This document shows, piece by piece, positions 8,260 to 16,512 of a stretch of 64,000 nucleotides of DNA. The notes under the pieces are model-generated. The model was not told the DNA's origin and did not search any database. It saw only the letters and a program-made list of their open reading frames with translations. How positions within the stretch are numbered: position 1 is the first letter of the stretch; the number at the start of each line of letters is the position of its first letter. The stretch is taken from NCBI RefSeq assembly GCF_014280075.1, contig NZ_CP047950.1:1302001-1366000 (forward strand), read 5' to 3'. The DNA is from Synechococcus sp. A15-62. Its GTDB lineage: Bacteria > Cyanobacteriota > Cyanobacteriia > PCC-6307 > Cyanobiaceae. Position numbers and translations under genes: made by a program.

Positions 8260-9135
8260 ATGCTGGAAATCAGACCCTTCACCCCCGCCGACCTCGAGGT
8301 GGTCACTGCCCTGGCCCGTGAGCAGGATTTCGCCCCAGGAATCGGCGACATCGAGATCTACGCCAACACTGATCGCCAGGGGGTCTGGCTCGCTTGGCAC
8401 GACAACACACCGGTGGGCTGCATCGCGGCGGTCACCTACAACCCCGACTACGCCTTCATCGGTCTGTTCGTGGTGAAGCCGGAGCATCGGGGGCAGGGGA
8501 TCGGCCGTCGGCTCTGGCACCACGCCTTAAAAACCCTCCGCGGCGTGCAGTGCATCGGCCTAGAGGCCGCGGTGCAGATGGTGGGCTTCTACGAACGAGC
8601 TGGATTTCAGAAGGACTGCATCACCACACGCCGGCAGATGCTGTTCCGCAGCGAGGCATCACTCGACGCAAGCCCGAGCCAGCGCAGCGACGTTGCCGTC
8701 GTGCCTTTGCGCGAGGTGTCGCTGGAGGCAATTCAGCGCTACGACGAACGCCATGAGATCAGTCCAAGACCTCACTTCCTTGAACTATGGCTCCGCCACA
8801 GAGCCGGAGATGTATTCGCGGCGAGGGATGCCGAGGGTGAATGCCATGGCTATGTGCGCATTCGGCCTTGCCTGCTGCCGATCGGCGAGGGATGGCGGGT
8901 GGGTCCCTGGCTTGCCGAAGACCCCGGCATGGCGTCGCTTTTGCTGAACAACGCCCTGGACCACCACAACGGTGTCGTGCTGATCGACACCCCCGGCCAC
9001 AACCCGAGCGCCAAAACCATCCTCAGCGCCCGGGGCTTCAAACCGATGACGTCAACGGTGCGGATGTACAGGGGCGTGATCCCCAGGGGGCACGACCGCA
9101 ACGTTTACGGCCTGGCCTGCCTCGAGCTGGGTTGA
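8260..9135 (+). CDS. GNAT N-acetyltransferase with C-terminal extension
   Basis: 291 aa from ATG 8260. Residues 1-125 form a GNAT domain; the acetyl-CoA loop is at residues 71-84 (VVKPEHRGQGIGRR) and the following helix and 'MVGFYERAGFQ' strand are conserved. Residues 145-290 resemble the second, degenerate acetyltransferase-like domain found in YitH-type proteins and end in 'RMYRGVIP'. The acceptor is unknown. The start lies 170 bases after the divergent doxX gene. Confidence 0.85.
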   Translation: MLEIRPFTPADLEVVTALAREQDFAPGIGDIEIYANTDRQGVWLAWHDNTPVGCIAAVTYNPDYAFIGLFVVKPEHRGQGIGRRLWHHALKTLRGVQCIGLEAAVQMVGFYERAGFQKDCITTRRQMLFRSEASLDASPSQRSDVAVVPLREVSLEAIQRYDERHEISPRPHFLELWLRHRAGDVFAARDAEGECHGYVRIRPCLLPIGEGWRVGPWLAEDPGMASLLLNNALDHHNGVVLIDTPGHNPSAKTILSARGFKPMTSTVRMYRGVIPRGHDRNVYGLACLELG

Positions 9136-9146
9136 TCACTGAGCGA

Positions 9147-9311
9147 TCACTCCACCAGGAATTCGCTGCGCAAGGCCCGCGCATCCTGAATCCGCTGCCC
9201 CACCGCGAGCTGCCGCAGGCGGGTGTTCAACCAGGCGCGCAGTCGCGTGGACGACACCGACTTGTTCAGAAGACCGTCCGAAGGCTCAGGCGTGCCGAAG
9301 GGAATCGTCAT
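9147..9311 (-). CDS. small basic hypothetical protein (54 aa)
   Basis: ATG 9311 to TGA 9147, convergent with the GNAT gene. The protein begins MTIPFGTPEPSDGLLNKS and continues as an arginine-rich helix (RLRAWLNTRLRQLAVGQR). The clean high-GC codon use and balanced composition argue that it is coding. Function unknown; a nucleic-acid contact is conceivable from the charge but not shown. Confidence 0.55.
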   Translation of the reverse strand: MTIPFGTPEPSDGLLNKSVSSTRLRAWLNTRLRQLAVGQRIQDARALRSEFLVE

Positions 9312-9844
9312 CAGCCACGAACGGCGGTTCAGGCTAATCAGATCGCAGCCACGCCAGCCTCACTTTCAGCTGGTTCTGCCCTGAAAGGCAATGCGTGTTC
9401 GTGCTGATTGCCAGGGCCTTGTCCAGCCCCAAGACTGTGTGAATCGAGATCGGAGGCGTCCATGCGAGACGACGGTCCAACCGAGCAGACGTCAGAAGCC
9501 AGCTGACTTTCAGGCCCCTGCTCCAACAGTTTTCACACCTCTTGTTGGGTGCGCCCTTCGACAAGCCTTGTGCGAAAGGCCAGGCCGATCGGCACTCCAT
9601 CTGCACCGTGCCAGGTGCCCAAAGGAGCTCCCATCACCCGACCCCTTGGAACATGGCCCCAGGCGCCATAAGCCAGACGCTTCGACCTTCCTTCAGCCAC
9701 TTCTGATGGATTGCGTCATGCACAAACGAGCGAGTTAGGCCGCCTGTTCACCGGAACGGGACGGCCACATCAACCCTGAACACCATCGTTCAGACACAGA
9801 CCCCCGGCCCCCTCCGTCACAGGGACCGGGGGTCTGCTGCTGGA
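9312..9844 (+). other. gene-free stretch with GC-rich inverted repeat
   Basis: About 530 bases with no convincing frame (9334-9606 minus and 9391-9738 plus both look like noise, perhaps a decayed gene). At 9798-9835 a ten-base perfect inverted repeat (AGACCCCCGG / CCGGGGGTCT) sits just downstream of the lipoprotein gene at 9845-10264 and probably ends its transcript, although there is no T-run. Confidence 0.5.
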
Positions 9845-10264
9845 TCAGGCCTTGCGCTTCTGGTCGGCCTGCCGCAGCTGCTCGCGCAGGATGATCGGAT
9901 CATCACAGTGGGATCTGCGGTAGAGCGCTTTGATCTTGCGTGACTCCTCATCGAGCAGCTCCAGCTCAACCGCGTCAGCCATTCCCACCGTGAAATCTTC
10001 GATCTGGCGGTCTTCAAACTGATTCTCCAGAGCCATCAACTCTTTCAACGAATCACTCATATACAGACAACTCGACGCCATCAATTTGAGGTTTTCCCGA
10101 ATCTTGATGTCGGCCTGCTCACGCACATCCCGCGCCTTTTCCAGCGTGGCAATCAGATCACCACTGGCCGATTCTTCAAGCGTTGCCGCAGATACCGTCG
10201 AGGTTGTTGTACATCCCAGCACCAGCACCAGCAGCAACGCCAGAACGGATTGCAGAACCTTCAT
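9845..10264 (-). CDS. putative lipoprotein (139 aa)
   Basis: ATG 10264 begins MKVLQSVLALLLVLVLGC, a signal peptide with a plausible lipobox (VLGC, Cys18). The mature part is helical and charged, with CLYMSDSLKELMALENQFED in the middle and a C-terminal RxxHCDDPIILREQLRQ helix. Two cysteines could pair. No family is recognised. It is probably a monocistronic envelope protein; a GC-rich hairpin follows the stop. Confidence 0.65.
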   Translation of the reverse strand: MKVLQSVLALLLVLVLGCTTTSTVSAATLEESASGDLIATLEKARDVREQADIKIRENLKLMASSCLYMSDSLKELMALENQFEDRQIEDFTVGMADAVELELLDEESRKIKALYRRSHCDDPIILREQLRQADQKRKA

Positions 10265-10432
10265 CGGAGCCCCAGAAGACAAGTCACGTTAAGGGGAGAC
10301 ATCAGACACCGTCCCCTCAGATGAGGGAGACATTGCTTTGAATCACCACCCCACAACCCCTCGAGTGAGTGATGTGTGGCCCACAGGTTTTGCCGATGCT
10401 GATGAAACACGAGGCGAGGAGCAGCCAAAACC

Positions 10433-10609
10433 ATGACCAACACAACCGCGAAAGCTCAATTGCTCGATCTGCTGATCGAACCGCTGAAGGGATGCAAAGG
10501 GCTTTATGCCCACCGGCAGAACCTGATGCAACGGGTGATGCGCATGCCCGATCTGGAAGTGCGCGATCACCTCAATCGGCTCAGGGCCAGCCATTTCCCA
10601 GGCACCTGA
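10433..10609 (+). CDS. small helical hypothetical protein (58 aa)
   Basis: ATG 10433 to TGA 10609. Soluble helical protein starting MTNTTAKAQLLDLLIEPLKG, followed by a basic and methionine-rich helix (RQNLMQRVMRMP). Balanced composition supports coding. No family recognised and no operon partner nearby. Confidence 0.55.
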   Translation: MTNTTAKAQLLDLLIEPLKGCKGLYAHRQNLMQRVMRMPDLEVRDHLNRLRASHFPGT

Positions 10610-10740
10610 GGCCTACAGGCCACGGGAGCGCAATTCTTAAGGAATGCTGAGAGAAGCAAAGAAAGCCAAACCCGTATCGGTTGTCGCAGCCCAGTCCAAT
10701 CACGAATCCGTAGGACGGCTCGAGTTTCAAGCGTGATCCC

Positions 10741-10923
10741 ATGGCCGAGACCCTGCGTCTGCCCTACTCCGTTCAAGGCAATGGAACTGTGGAATCCATC
10801 GGCAATCACCTGTATCGGGTCTGCGGACCAGCCGGATGCACCGTTGTGATGGGGCTCAGCAACGCCCTCTACCTGAGCCGCAACGTGCCTGAAGTGGAAC
10901 ACAACCACCGCTCGTGTCGGTGA
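10741..10923 (+). CDS. small hypothetical protein (60 aa)
   Basis: ATG 10741. The sequence alternates short strands (YSVQGNGTVESIGNHLYRVC, then GCTVVMGLSNALYLS) and looks like a compact beta-hairpin protein; the ending HNHRSCR is basic. Two cysteines at about 28 and 33. No family recognised. Confidence 0.55.
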   Translation: MAETLRLPYSVQGNGTVESIGNHLYRVCGPAGCTVVMGLSNALYLSRNVPEVEHNHRSCR

Positions 10924-11138
10924 CAAAAAAAATTCGCCCCAACCAATGGAGCGAATCATCAAGCCGGAGCAATCCCCATCACCCGGCTCACAGCACCAGA
11001 TCTTGATGCGTTGGCTGGATGATACTCATCAGGCTCCAGATCTAGGGGGAGCACTATCACTTATGCAGAGCTCCTTGATCACACATCTACGCTGCATGTG
11101 GTGGCCATCAGAGTTATGTTGAGATACCCCATCACCCG

Positions 11139-11163
11139 GCCCGCCCTTTCGGCGGGCTTTTTT
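11139..11163 (+). terminator. rho-independent terminator with no assigned gene
   Basis: Perfect seven-base stem GCCCGCC / GGCGGGC, a five-base loop and six T. No clear gene ends just upstream; a 38-codon frame from 10993 (start MRWLDD) has weak support. The surrounding stretch 10924-11345 (about 420 bases) holds no other feature, so the terminator may close a small RNA or a long 3' end of the gene at 10741. Confidence 0.75.
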
Positions 11164-11345
11164 ATGGCAACACCCCAGATGTAGCGCCGGGGCAAGGAGT
11201 GCAATGGGAGTCCACAAAAAAGGAGGGTTCCCTAGTCCCCCCAGTTCGACGCAGTTTCCCCCTGTTCTGAGCTGGGGGTTACCTGTTCATTCTGTATCCC
11301 GAGGAACCAAACGGCATCGGTGATTGCACCTAGCGAACGGTCGCA

Positions 11346-11525
11346 TCAGCGATCCAGCAGGCCGGCATCGATCTTGGCGTCGGGATTGAGCTTGATCAGC
11401 ATCCAAAGCAACATGGCCGAGCAATCGCGATCACTCACGCCGTAGTCATATTTCCAGTCAGCCACCATTCCCTTGAGCTCATGCTGAGCCTGGGTGATGA
11501 ACTCATCGTTCCATTCCTGCACCAA
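11346..11525 (-). CDS. small hypothetical protein (59 aa), operon partner of 11531-11800
   Basis: Starts at TTG 11525 or GTG 11522, five to eight bases after the stop of the upstream gene at 11531, so translation is probably coupled. The protein is an acidic helical domain: EWNDEFITQAQHELKGMV, then DWKYDYGVSDRDCSAMLLW and a C-terminal GLLDR. No membrane segment. Unknown function. Confidence 0.6.
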   Translation of the reverse strand: MVQEWNDEFITQAQHELKGMVADWKYDYGVSDRDCSAMLLWMLIKLNPDAKIDAGLLDR

Positions 11526-11530
11526 TCGAT

Positions 11531-11800
11531 TCAGTCCTCTTCGAGATCCTCTTCCCTGACATAGAAGGGTTCATCAGAGCCTGGCTGATCGTTTTCCAGC
11601 ACGAGAACTTTGAGCGAATCATCACTCTCAAACACAAAGAGGCCATCTTCATCGGGATGCACCCCGTTCATTTCGGGATGCTGGTTGACGAGGCGCTTGA
11701 GGCGGCGCTTCTCCTTCCAGAACGTGGTTCCCTTTTCGACCAAATAAACCGTCAAAGCCAAGTTCACCAGCACAAGGGCGAGGAACTCCAAGGCCTGCAT
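11531..11800 (-). CDS. membrane-anchored hypothetical protein (89 aa)
   Basis: ATG 11800. Residues 3-21 form one membrane helix (ALEFLALVLVNLALTVYLV), followed by a basic stretch (KEKRRLKRLVNQ) and a soluble acidic tail containing 'GLFVFESDDSLKVLVLEND' and ending EEDLEED. The type is an N-in/C-out or reverse single-pass anchor with a small beta-like domain. It is the first gene of a two-gene unit with 11346-11525. Confidence 0.65.
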   Translation of the reverse strand: MQALEFLALVLVNLALTVYLVEKGTTFWKEKRRLKRLVNQHPEMNGVHPDEDGLFVFESDDSLKVLVLENDQPGSDEPFYVREEDLEED

Positions 11801-11917
11801 AGATCAAAACCGGGTTCAGACGACCCTAGCGAGAGAAGCGGGGAGCGCCATAACAAGCGATACCAAGCATTCAAAGGCAAGGAGAGGACAGGACAGAGCG
11901 TCGGCGACGGCTCATAA

Positions 11918-11932
11918 TGAGAATGATTCTCG
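11918..11932 (+). promoter_or_regulatory. Zur-type operator
   Basis: TGAGAATGATTCTCG: a 7-1-7 imperfect palindrome of the Fur/Zur class, 18 bases before the ATG of the CobW-like gene. It shares TGAGAAT plus a downstream TCTC/TATC half-site with the boxes at 16774-16788 (metallothionein) and 48650-48664 (znuA/znuC), which makes zinc-dependent repression by Zur the best reading. Confidence 0.75.
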
Positions 11933-11950
11933 GATTTCGAGGAGGATGCG

Positions 11951-12727
11951 ATGGGCCAGGTGTGCCTGATTTCAGGCCCCCCGGGGTGCGGGAAAACAAC
12001 CTGGGCGCTTCAAAGGCTCCAGCAGCATCAAGGCCCCTGCGCTTACCTGCGGCTGGAGGGAGAGAAGGCAGCGGGGCTTGAACAGGGGGAAGACAGCGGA
12101 ATCGACCTGACCTGGCTCAAGGACCAGGTGCCCAGGCTTGAGGAACCGGCAACAGCCAACGCGACGGACCTGAAACAGGACAACGATGTGCTGACCCTGA
12201 TCGAAGTGCAGCAGTTCCATCCCCCCAGCAAGGAGGGAATTGGAGGGCTCGGAGACGACGTTCGCTCCAAGCTTGAGGCCTTGCAGCTGCACCCCGACCA
12301 ACTCCTTCACTTCGGGCGAGACCCTGAATTGCCTGCGAAGGACACCTTGGAGTTCAGCAAGCTTGAGGCCTGGCACACCTCTCTTTCGGGTTGTGTTTGG
12401 GATCCCAACAGCCTGAGCAGCTTCTGGTTCGAGCTCGTGAACGGTGCCTACGGCGATGTGTACCGCGCCAAAGGCCTGATGAATCTTCCTGACGGTCGAG
12501 CATTTTTCTGCAACTGGATGGTGAGCCAGGAGTCATCCCAGTTCCTCCCCTTGGACACCACAGCACCACCGCAGGGGCGCCCCAGTCGAACCTCGGAGCT
12601 CGTTGTTCAGGGCAAGGCACTCAACCCTGAAGGCATGCAAACCACCATCAACGACTGTCTGCTCGCGGATGACGTGCTCGCCATGCAGCAACAACAGCTC
12701 CAACAACAACCCACATCGCAAGGCTGA
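11951..12727 (+). CDS. CobW-like P-loop protein, Zur-cluster member
   Basis: 258 aa from ATG 11951, with GAGGAGG just upstream. The Walker A motif is residues 9-17 (GPPGCGKTT). The C-terminal half matches the CobW C-terminal domain, with YGDVYRAKGLMNLPDGRAFF at about 173-192. The Cys motif CxCC of COG0523 metallochaperones is absent, and the GTPase core is short. The tail is glutamine-rich. A Zur-type box lies directly upstream and two phosphoesterase genes follow closely (5 bases, then overlap), so this is the first gene of a probable zinc-regulated operon. A metal-insertion role is inferred. Confidence 0.8.
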   Translation: MGQVCLISGPPGCGKTTWALQRLQQHQGPCAYLRLEGEKAAGLEQGEDSGIDLTWLKDQVPRLEEPATANATDLKQDNDVLTLIEVQQFHPPSKEGIGGLGDDVRSKLEALQLHPDQLLHFGRDPELPAKDTLEFSKLEAWHTSLSGCVWDPNSLSSFWFELVNGAYGDVYRAKGLMNLPDGRAFFCNWMVSQESSQFLPLDTTAPPQGRPSRTSELVVQGKALNPEGMQTTINDCLLADDVLAMQQQQLQQQPTSQG

Positions 12728-12732
12728 TTGAC

Positions 12733-13548
12733 ATGAACCACGCCGTCATCTCCTGTTTGCACGCCAACCTTGCCGCCGTAGAGGCGGTGCTCGATGACAT
12801 CGACTCCCAGGGCATCCAAACCATCACCTGTCTTGGAGACCTTGTGGGCTATGGACCACAGCCCAATGAAGTGGTGGAACTGATGCGTCAGCGCAAGATT
12901 CCCACCTGCCAGGGGTGCTGGGACGAAGACATCATTGACGGTCTGAATGCCTGTGAATGCAGCTATCCCTCCCAGCTGGCGGAACGACGAGGCCATCGCG
13001 CCCATCACTGGACGGCCGAGCTGCTGACGGAGGAGAACAAGGCCTTTCTGGCTGAACTACCAATGACCCTGCGACGCGACAAGCTGTTGTTTGTGCATGG
13101 CAGTCCGAACAGTCAGCACGAATATCTGTTGCCTGACATGAACGCTTTTGCGGCCCTTGAACGGGTGGAAACAGCAGGGGCGGAAACCTTGTTCTGCGGC
13201 CATACCCACCAGCCCTATGTGCGCGAATTACGCCAGGGGTCCATTCGGGTGAAGGTGCAACAACACGATCAAGGCGCACCAACAGAACAGGAGATGGAAC
13301 TGCCGATGCGGCGGATCGTTAACGCTGGATCCGTTGGGGAACCGCGTCATGGCAGCACCAAGGCCACCTACGTCATTCATGACGACAACACCGGAGAAGT
13401 GACGATACGAGAGGTCGACTACGACATCACCAAAACCTGTCGAGCGATCGTTGATGCGGGCTTACCGGAAGTGTTTGCCTGGAGACTCAGCCATGGCTTC
13501 GAATACGCCGAGCGAGCTGAAGACGCCAGCCACGTGTGTGAGCGCTGA
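12733..13548 (+). CDS. metallophosphoesterase-fold protein with Cys in metal sites
   Basis: 271 aa of the YfcE/MJ0936-like calcineurin fold. Motif I reads SCLH (Cys8-x-His10) where the family has D-x-H; motif II is GD (35-36); motif III reads GCWD (61-64) where the family has GN-H-D/E; His122 (VHGSPN) and GHTH (156-159) are intact. Two usual metal ligands are therefore cysteines, with more Cys at 59, 74 and 76. The gene lies second in the Zur-boxed cluster and its stop overlaps the next start by one base. Phosphoesterase activity, or a switch to zinc binding, is unproven. Confidence 0.82.
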   Translation: MNHAVISCLHANLAAVEAVLDDIDSQGIQTITCLGDLVGYGPQPNEVVELMRQRKIPTCQGCWDEDIIDGLNACECSYPSQLAERRGHRAHHWTAELLTEENKAFLAELPMTLRRDKLLFVHGSPNSQHEYLLPDMNAFAALERVETAGAETLFCGHTHQPYVRELRQGSIRVKVQQHDQGAPTEQEMELPMRRIVNAGSVGEPRHGSTKATYVIHDDNTGEVTIREVDYDITKTCRAIVDAGLPEVFAWRLSHGFEYAERAEDASHVCER

Positions 13549-14258
13549 TGGAACGCTGGGCCCTGGTGAGTGGTCTCCAAGGAGACCTGGATCTGTACGA
13601 ACAGATTCAGAAGGAGTTGAAGCAACAACGGGGTGTTGCCAATCTCTTCGTTCTCGGTGATCTGATCGGATCACAACGCAAGTGCAATGCACTGCTCGAG
13701 AGGCTGAGGCAGCCGAAGCGCGCTGATCTTCAGCCCGACTGCATCTACGGCTGGTGGGAAGAGCAGCTTCTGGCGGAGTGCGGTTACCGCGGCGAACGCA
13801 AGGCTGAAAGCCTCAGAGCAGAACAAGGCGAGGCGGCGGTTGGAGAACTTCTCGCTGCAGTAGACGCCGACCATCTCAACTGGCTTGCATCGCTGCAGTT
13901 CGGCTTCATCGAACTCGACTGCGCTTTGATTCATGGAAGCTCCGCTGACGTCGGCGACCGGCTAGCGGAAGACACCTCAGCCCTGGTGCTGCTGGATCGG
14001 CTGACGCGGCTGGATGTGAACCGACTGTTTACGGCTCGCTGTCAGCGTCAATTCCGACTGGAGCTTTCCGGTGGATCCATCCAATCCCACATTAAAGACC
14101 ATGCCGGTGAACAGCAGAGCGAACAGGCTGTGCCCAAGCGAAGCGTGATCGGCATTGGAGGGGGGAGGCACTACACCCTCTACGACCCCGCAACGGATCA
14201 CATCGAATTTCGAATTGCGGGAGAACCTTCCAACGCTTCGGGGCGGGGCTTTGGCTGA
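13548..14258 (+). CDS. degenerate metallophosphoesterase paralogue
   Basis: 236 aa starting at ATG 13548, overlapping the preceding stop by one base (TGATG). It aligns along its length with the gene before it: VSGLQGDL replaces ISCLHANL, LGDLIG keeps motif II, YGWWEE replaces QGCWDE, ALIHGSS keeps one His, and TARCQRQ stands where CGHTHQP should be. Most metal ligands are missing, so catalysis is unlikely. I infer a non-catalytic partner or regulatory subunit of the upstream protein. Confidence 0.75.
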   Translation: MERWALVSGLQGDLDLYEQIQKELKQQRGVANLFVLGDLIGSQRKCNALLERLRQPKRADLQPDCIYGWWEEQLLAECGYRGERKAESLRAEQGEAAVGELLAAVDADHLNWLASLQFGFIELDCALIHGSSADVGDRLAEDTSALVLLDRLTRLDVNRLFTARCQRQFRLELSGGSIQSHIKDHAGEQQSEQAVPKRSVIGIGGGRHYTLYDPATDHIEFRIAGEPSNASGRGFG

Positions 14259-14374
14259 CTGCCACGTCTCGAGATGTTGTGTCGCAGCAACTGCTGAGTG
14301 AGTTGCTCGCCTGATCACAAGACCGTCGTTTCACAACCTTTGATCCCAAAGATCACCTCTGTTTTTCAGACCCA

Positions 14375-15487
14375 ATGACCACCGCACCAGCCACCGCCAA
14401 CGTCCCCGTCACCATTCTCAGCGGCTTCCTCGGTGCGGGAAAAACCACGCTGCTGAATCACATCCTGAGCAATCAGCAGGGGGTGAAGACAGCGGTGCTG
14501 GTGAACGAGTTCGGTGAAATCGGCATCGACAACGATCTAATCGTCACCACCGATGAAGACATGGTGGAGCTGAGCAACGGTTGCATCTGCTGCTCGATTA
14601 ACGGCGAGCTGATGGAGGCGGTGGAACGGGTGATTGAACGCCCAGAGCCGCTGGATTACATCGTCGTCGAAACCACCGGTCTGGCCGATCCCCTGCCGGT
14701 GGCCATGACCTTCCTGGGCAGTGAGCTGCGGGACCAAACCCGCCTGGATTCGATCATCACGTTGATCGATGCAGAAAACTTCGACGACGTCGTGCTCGAC
14801 ACGGAAGTTGGCCGGGCCCAGGTGATTTACGGCGACATTCTGTTGCTGAACAAGTGCGACCTCGTCTCCGAGGAGCGGCTTGAGGCCGTCGAACAGCAAC
14901 TCAGAGAAGTCAAGAACGATGCGCGGATCCTGCGGTCGGTGAAAGGAGACGTGCCCCTTGCCCTATTGCTGAGCGTCGGACTGTTCGAATCCGACAAGGT
15001 GAGTTCAGCCGACGACGGTCGCAGCCATGGGCACGATCACAGCCATGACCACGATCACGGTCATGACCACGATCACAGCCATGGACACGATCACGGTCAT
15101 GACCACAGCCATGGGCACGATCACACCCATGACCACAGCCATGGGGAGGGTCATGACCACGGACACCATCACCACAGCCACAACCACGGTGACCATCAGG
15201 ACATCGAGGGATTTACCTCCATGTCCTTCCAAAGTGATGGCCCCTTCTCTCTGCGCAAGTTCCAGAACTTCCTCGACAACCAGATGCCCCAGGAGGTGTT
15301 CCGGGCCAAAGGAGTCTTGTGGTTCAACGAAAGCGAACGCCGCCATGTGTTCCATTTGGCAGGCAAACGCTTTTCCATTGACGACACCAACTGGACCGGT
15401 GATCGCAAGAATCAATTGGTGCTGATCGGCCGCGACATCGACCACACCACCCTGCGGAAGCAACTCAAGGCCTGTGTGGCTGATTGA
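14375..15487 (+). CDS. CobW/COG0523 GTPase with His-rich metal loop
   Basis: 370 aa. GTPase core: Walker A 17-25 (GFLGAGKTT), metal motif CICC at 70-73, NKCD at 159-162 for guanine recognition. Between the core and the C-terminal CobW domain lies a His/Asp/Gly-rich loop at about 217-275, almost pure HGHDHSHDH repeats, a likely zinc-buffering segment. The C-terminal domain contains 'RAKGVLWFNESE'. COG0523 proteins deliver or manage zinc, cobalt or nickel; the adjacent Zur cluster points to zinc. No Zur-type box is visible in its own 116-base upstream gap. Confidence 0.88.
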   Translation: MTTAPATANVPVTILSGFLGAGKTTLLNHILSNQQGVKTAVLVNEFGEIGIDNDLIVTTDEDMVELSNGCICCSINGELMEAVERVIERPEPLDYIVVETTGLADPLPVAMTFLGSELRDQTRLDSIITLIDAENFDDVVLDTEVGRAQVIYGDILLLNKCDLVSEERLEAVEQQLREVKNDARILRSVKGDVPLALLLSVGLFESDKVSSADDGRSHGHDHSHDHDHGHDHDHSHGHDHGHDHSHGHDHTHDHSHGEGHDHGHHHHSHNHGDHQDIEGFTSMSFQSDGPFSLRKFQNFLDNQMPQEVFRAKGVLWFNESERRHVFHLAGKRFSIDDTNWTGDRKNQLVLIGRDIDHTTLRKQLKACVAD

Positions 15488-15745
15488 GTCAAAGGAACCC
15501 GCAACCCCTCCCAAACTCGCGTTGTGGTGGTTCCGTCTTGGCGCTGGTTCTCGTAGGTCCCGTGACAACGGAATCGCCTTTGCTCAGCACCCAGAGCGGT
15601 CATTTTTCAGTAATGAGATCGAGCTCGCGATGCGCGCTGATCAAAACCTCCGCGTTCTTCTGCTGTAACGCCAGATCAGCAACGTTGCTCAAGGCCAATC
15701 AACGCGCAAGGCTGTCCATACGTTGAAAACACTCACAAGCGACGC

Positions 15746-16003
15746 ATGGACGACCACAACCAACAAAAGCTCACGGCTCGCGAGATGGTGCGAGCCCACG
15801 CCTACCCCGTACTGGCTGCCGTCAGCAGCCTCAGCCTGCTCAGCATCGCGATTCTGCTGATCCCGCAAGCGGTCAAAACCCATCGCTACAACCGCTGCAT
15901 TGATGCACAGATCACCATGCGGGCCAGCATCAATCCCAAGGGAGGCACAGATCCCGGCAAAATGAATTACCTCAAAGCCGTTGAACACTGCGAAGGCTTC
16001 TGA
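15746..16003 (+). CDS. single-pass membrane protein (85 aa)
   Basis: ATG 15746. Cytoplasmic N-terminus with TAREMVRAHAYP, one membrane helix at about 25-46 (AAVSSLSLLSIAILLIP), and an outer segment with two cysteines (RCIDAQ, EHCEGF). The 260 bases upstream (15488-15745) hold no gene. It is the first of three tightly packed genes (gap of four bases to the next). Unknown function. Confidence 0.6.
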   Translation: MDDHNQQKLTAREMVRAHAYPVLAAVSSLSLLSIAILLIPQAVKTHRYNRCIDAQITMRASINPKGGTDPGKMNYLKAVEHCEGF

Positions 16004-16007
16004 ACCG

Positions 16008-16229
16008 ATGCGCGCCATCCAACCGTTAACGGCACTCAACTTCTGCGTTTTGGCCCTGGTGCTGAACCAAGCACCAGGGATGGCCCACGGCAAGGGGATC
16101 TACGACACCGAAGCCGAAGCCCAGCAACGGGCCGCTGAGATCGGTTGCACCACCGTTCACGAGAACAACGGCCGCTGGATGCCTTGCGCTGATGAACGGC
16201 AGCTTCACCGACAGCTTCGCAAGCAATGA
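16008..16229 (+). CDS. DUF3721-like small secreted protein (73 aa)
   Basis: ATG 16008, five bases after the previous stop. A signal-like hydrophobic start (LNFCVLALVLNQAPGMA) is followed by 'YDTEAEAQQRAAEIGC' and 'NGRWMPC', the pattern of DUF3721 proteins found in marine picocyanobacteria. Two conserved cysteines could form a disulfide. Its stop overlaps the next gene (ATGA). Function unknown. Confidence 0.65.
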   Translation: MRAIQPLTALNFCVLALVLNQAPGMAHGKGIYDTEAEAQQRAAEIGCTTVHENNGRWMPCADERQLHRQLRKQ

Positions 16230-16510
16230 GGCCCTCCGGCACAACCAGCCGACAGGCGCGGCGCATTCATCGCTGGCTGGTGCCTATCGCCGCTGCGCCG
16301 CTGTTGATCACCGCTGGAACCGGCTCCCTTTACAGCTTGCTGCTGGAGCAGAACATTGATGCCTTTTGGCTGCTCAAACTGCACACAGGACAGTTCGGCT
16401 GGCTCAACCTTCAGCCCGTGTACCCAATCCTGCTGGGGGGTCTCACCATTGTTGTGACCGTGTCTGGGCTGACGATGCTGCTCAGGCCAGCCCGCACAAA
16501 AGGGAGTTGA
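16226..16510 (+). CDS. PepSY-associated-type membrane protein (94 aa)
   Basis: ATG 16226 overlaps the preceding stop. It has an Arg-rich start (RRIHRWLVP), a first helix with PIAAAPLLITAGTGSLYSLL, a short loop with 'LKLHTGQFGWLN' and a second helix (YPILLGGLTIVVTVSG), the layout of PepSY-associated transmembrane proteins. Last gene of the three-gene unit; it converges on the metallothionein gene, three bases away. Confidence 0.65.
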   Translation: MRPSGTTSRQARRIHRWLVPIAAAPLLITAGTGSLYSLLLEQNIDAFWLLKLHTGQFGWLNLQPVYPILLGGLTIVVTVSGLTMLLRPARTKGS

Positions 16511-16512
16511 GA

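Noticed and set aside
9334-9738. Frames on both strands downstream of the GNAT gene
   Set aside because: Mutually overlapping, Arg/Ser/Pro-rich and without start signals; at most a decayed gene.
15010-15190. Tandem repeat resembling a satellite or CRISPR
   Set aside because: It is the His/Asp codon repeat of the CobW loop; no spacers, no conserved direct repeat unit.
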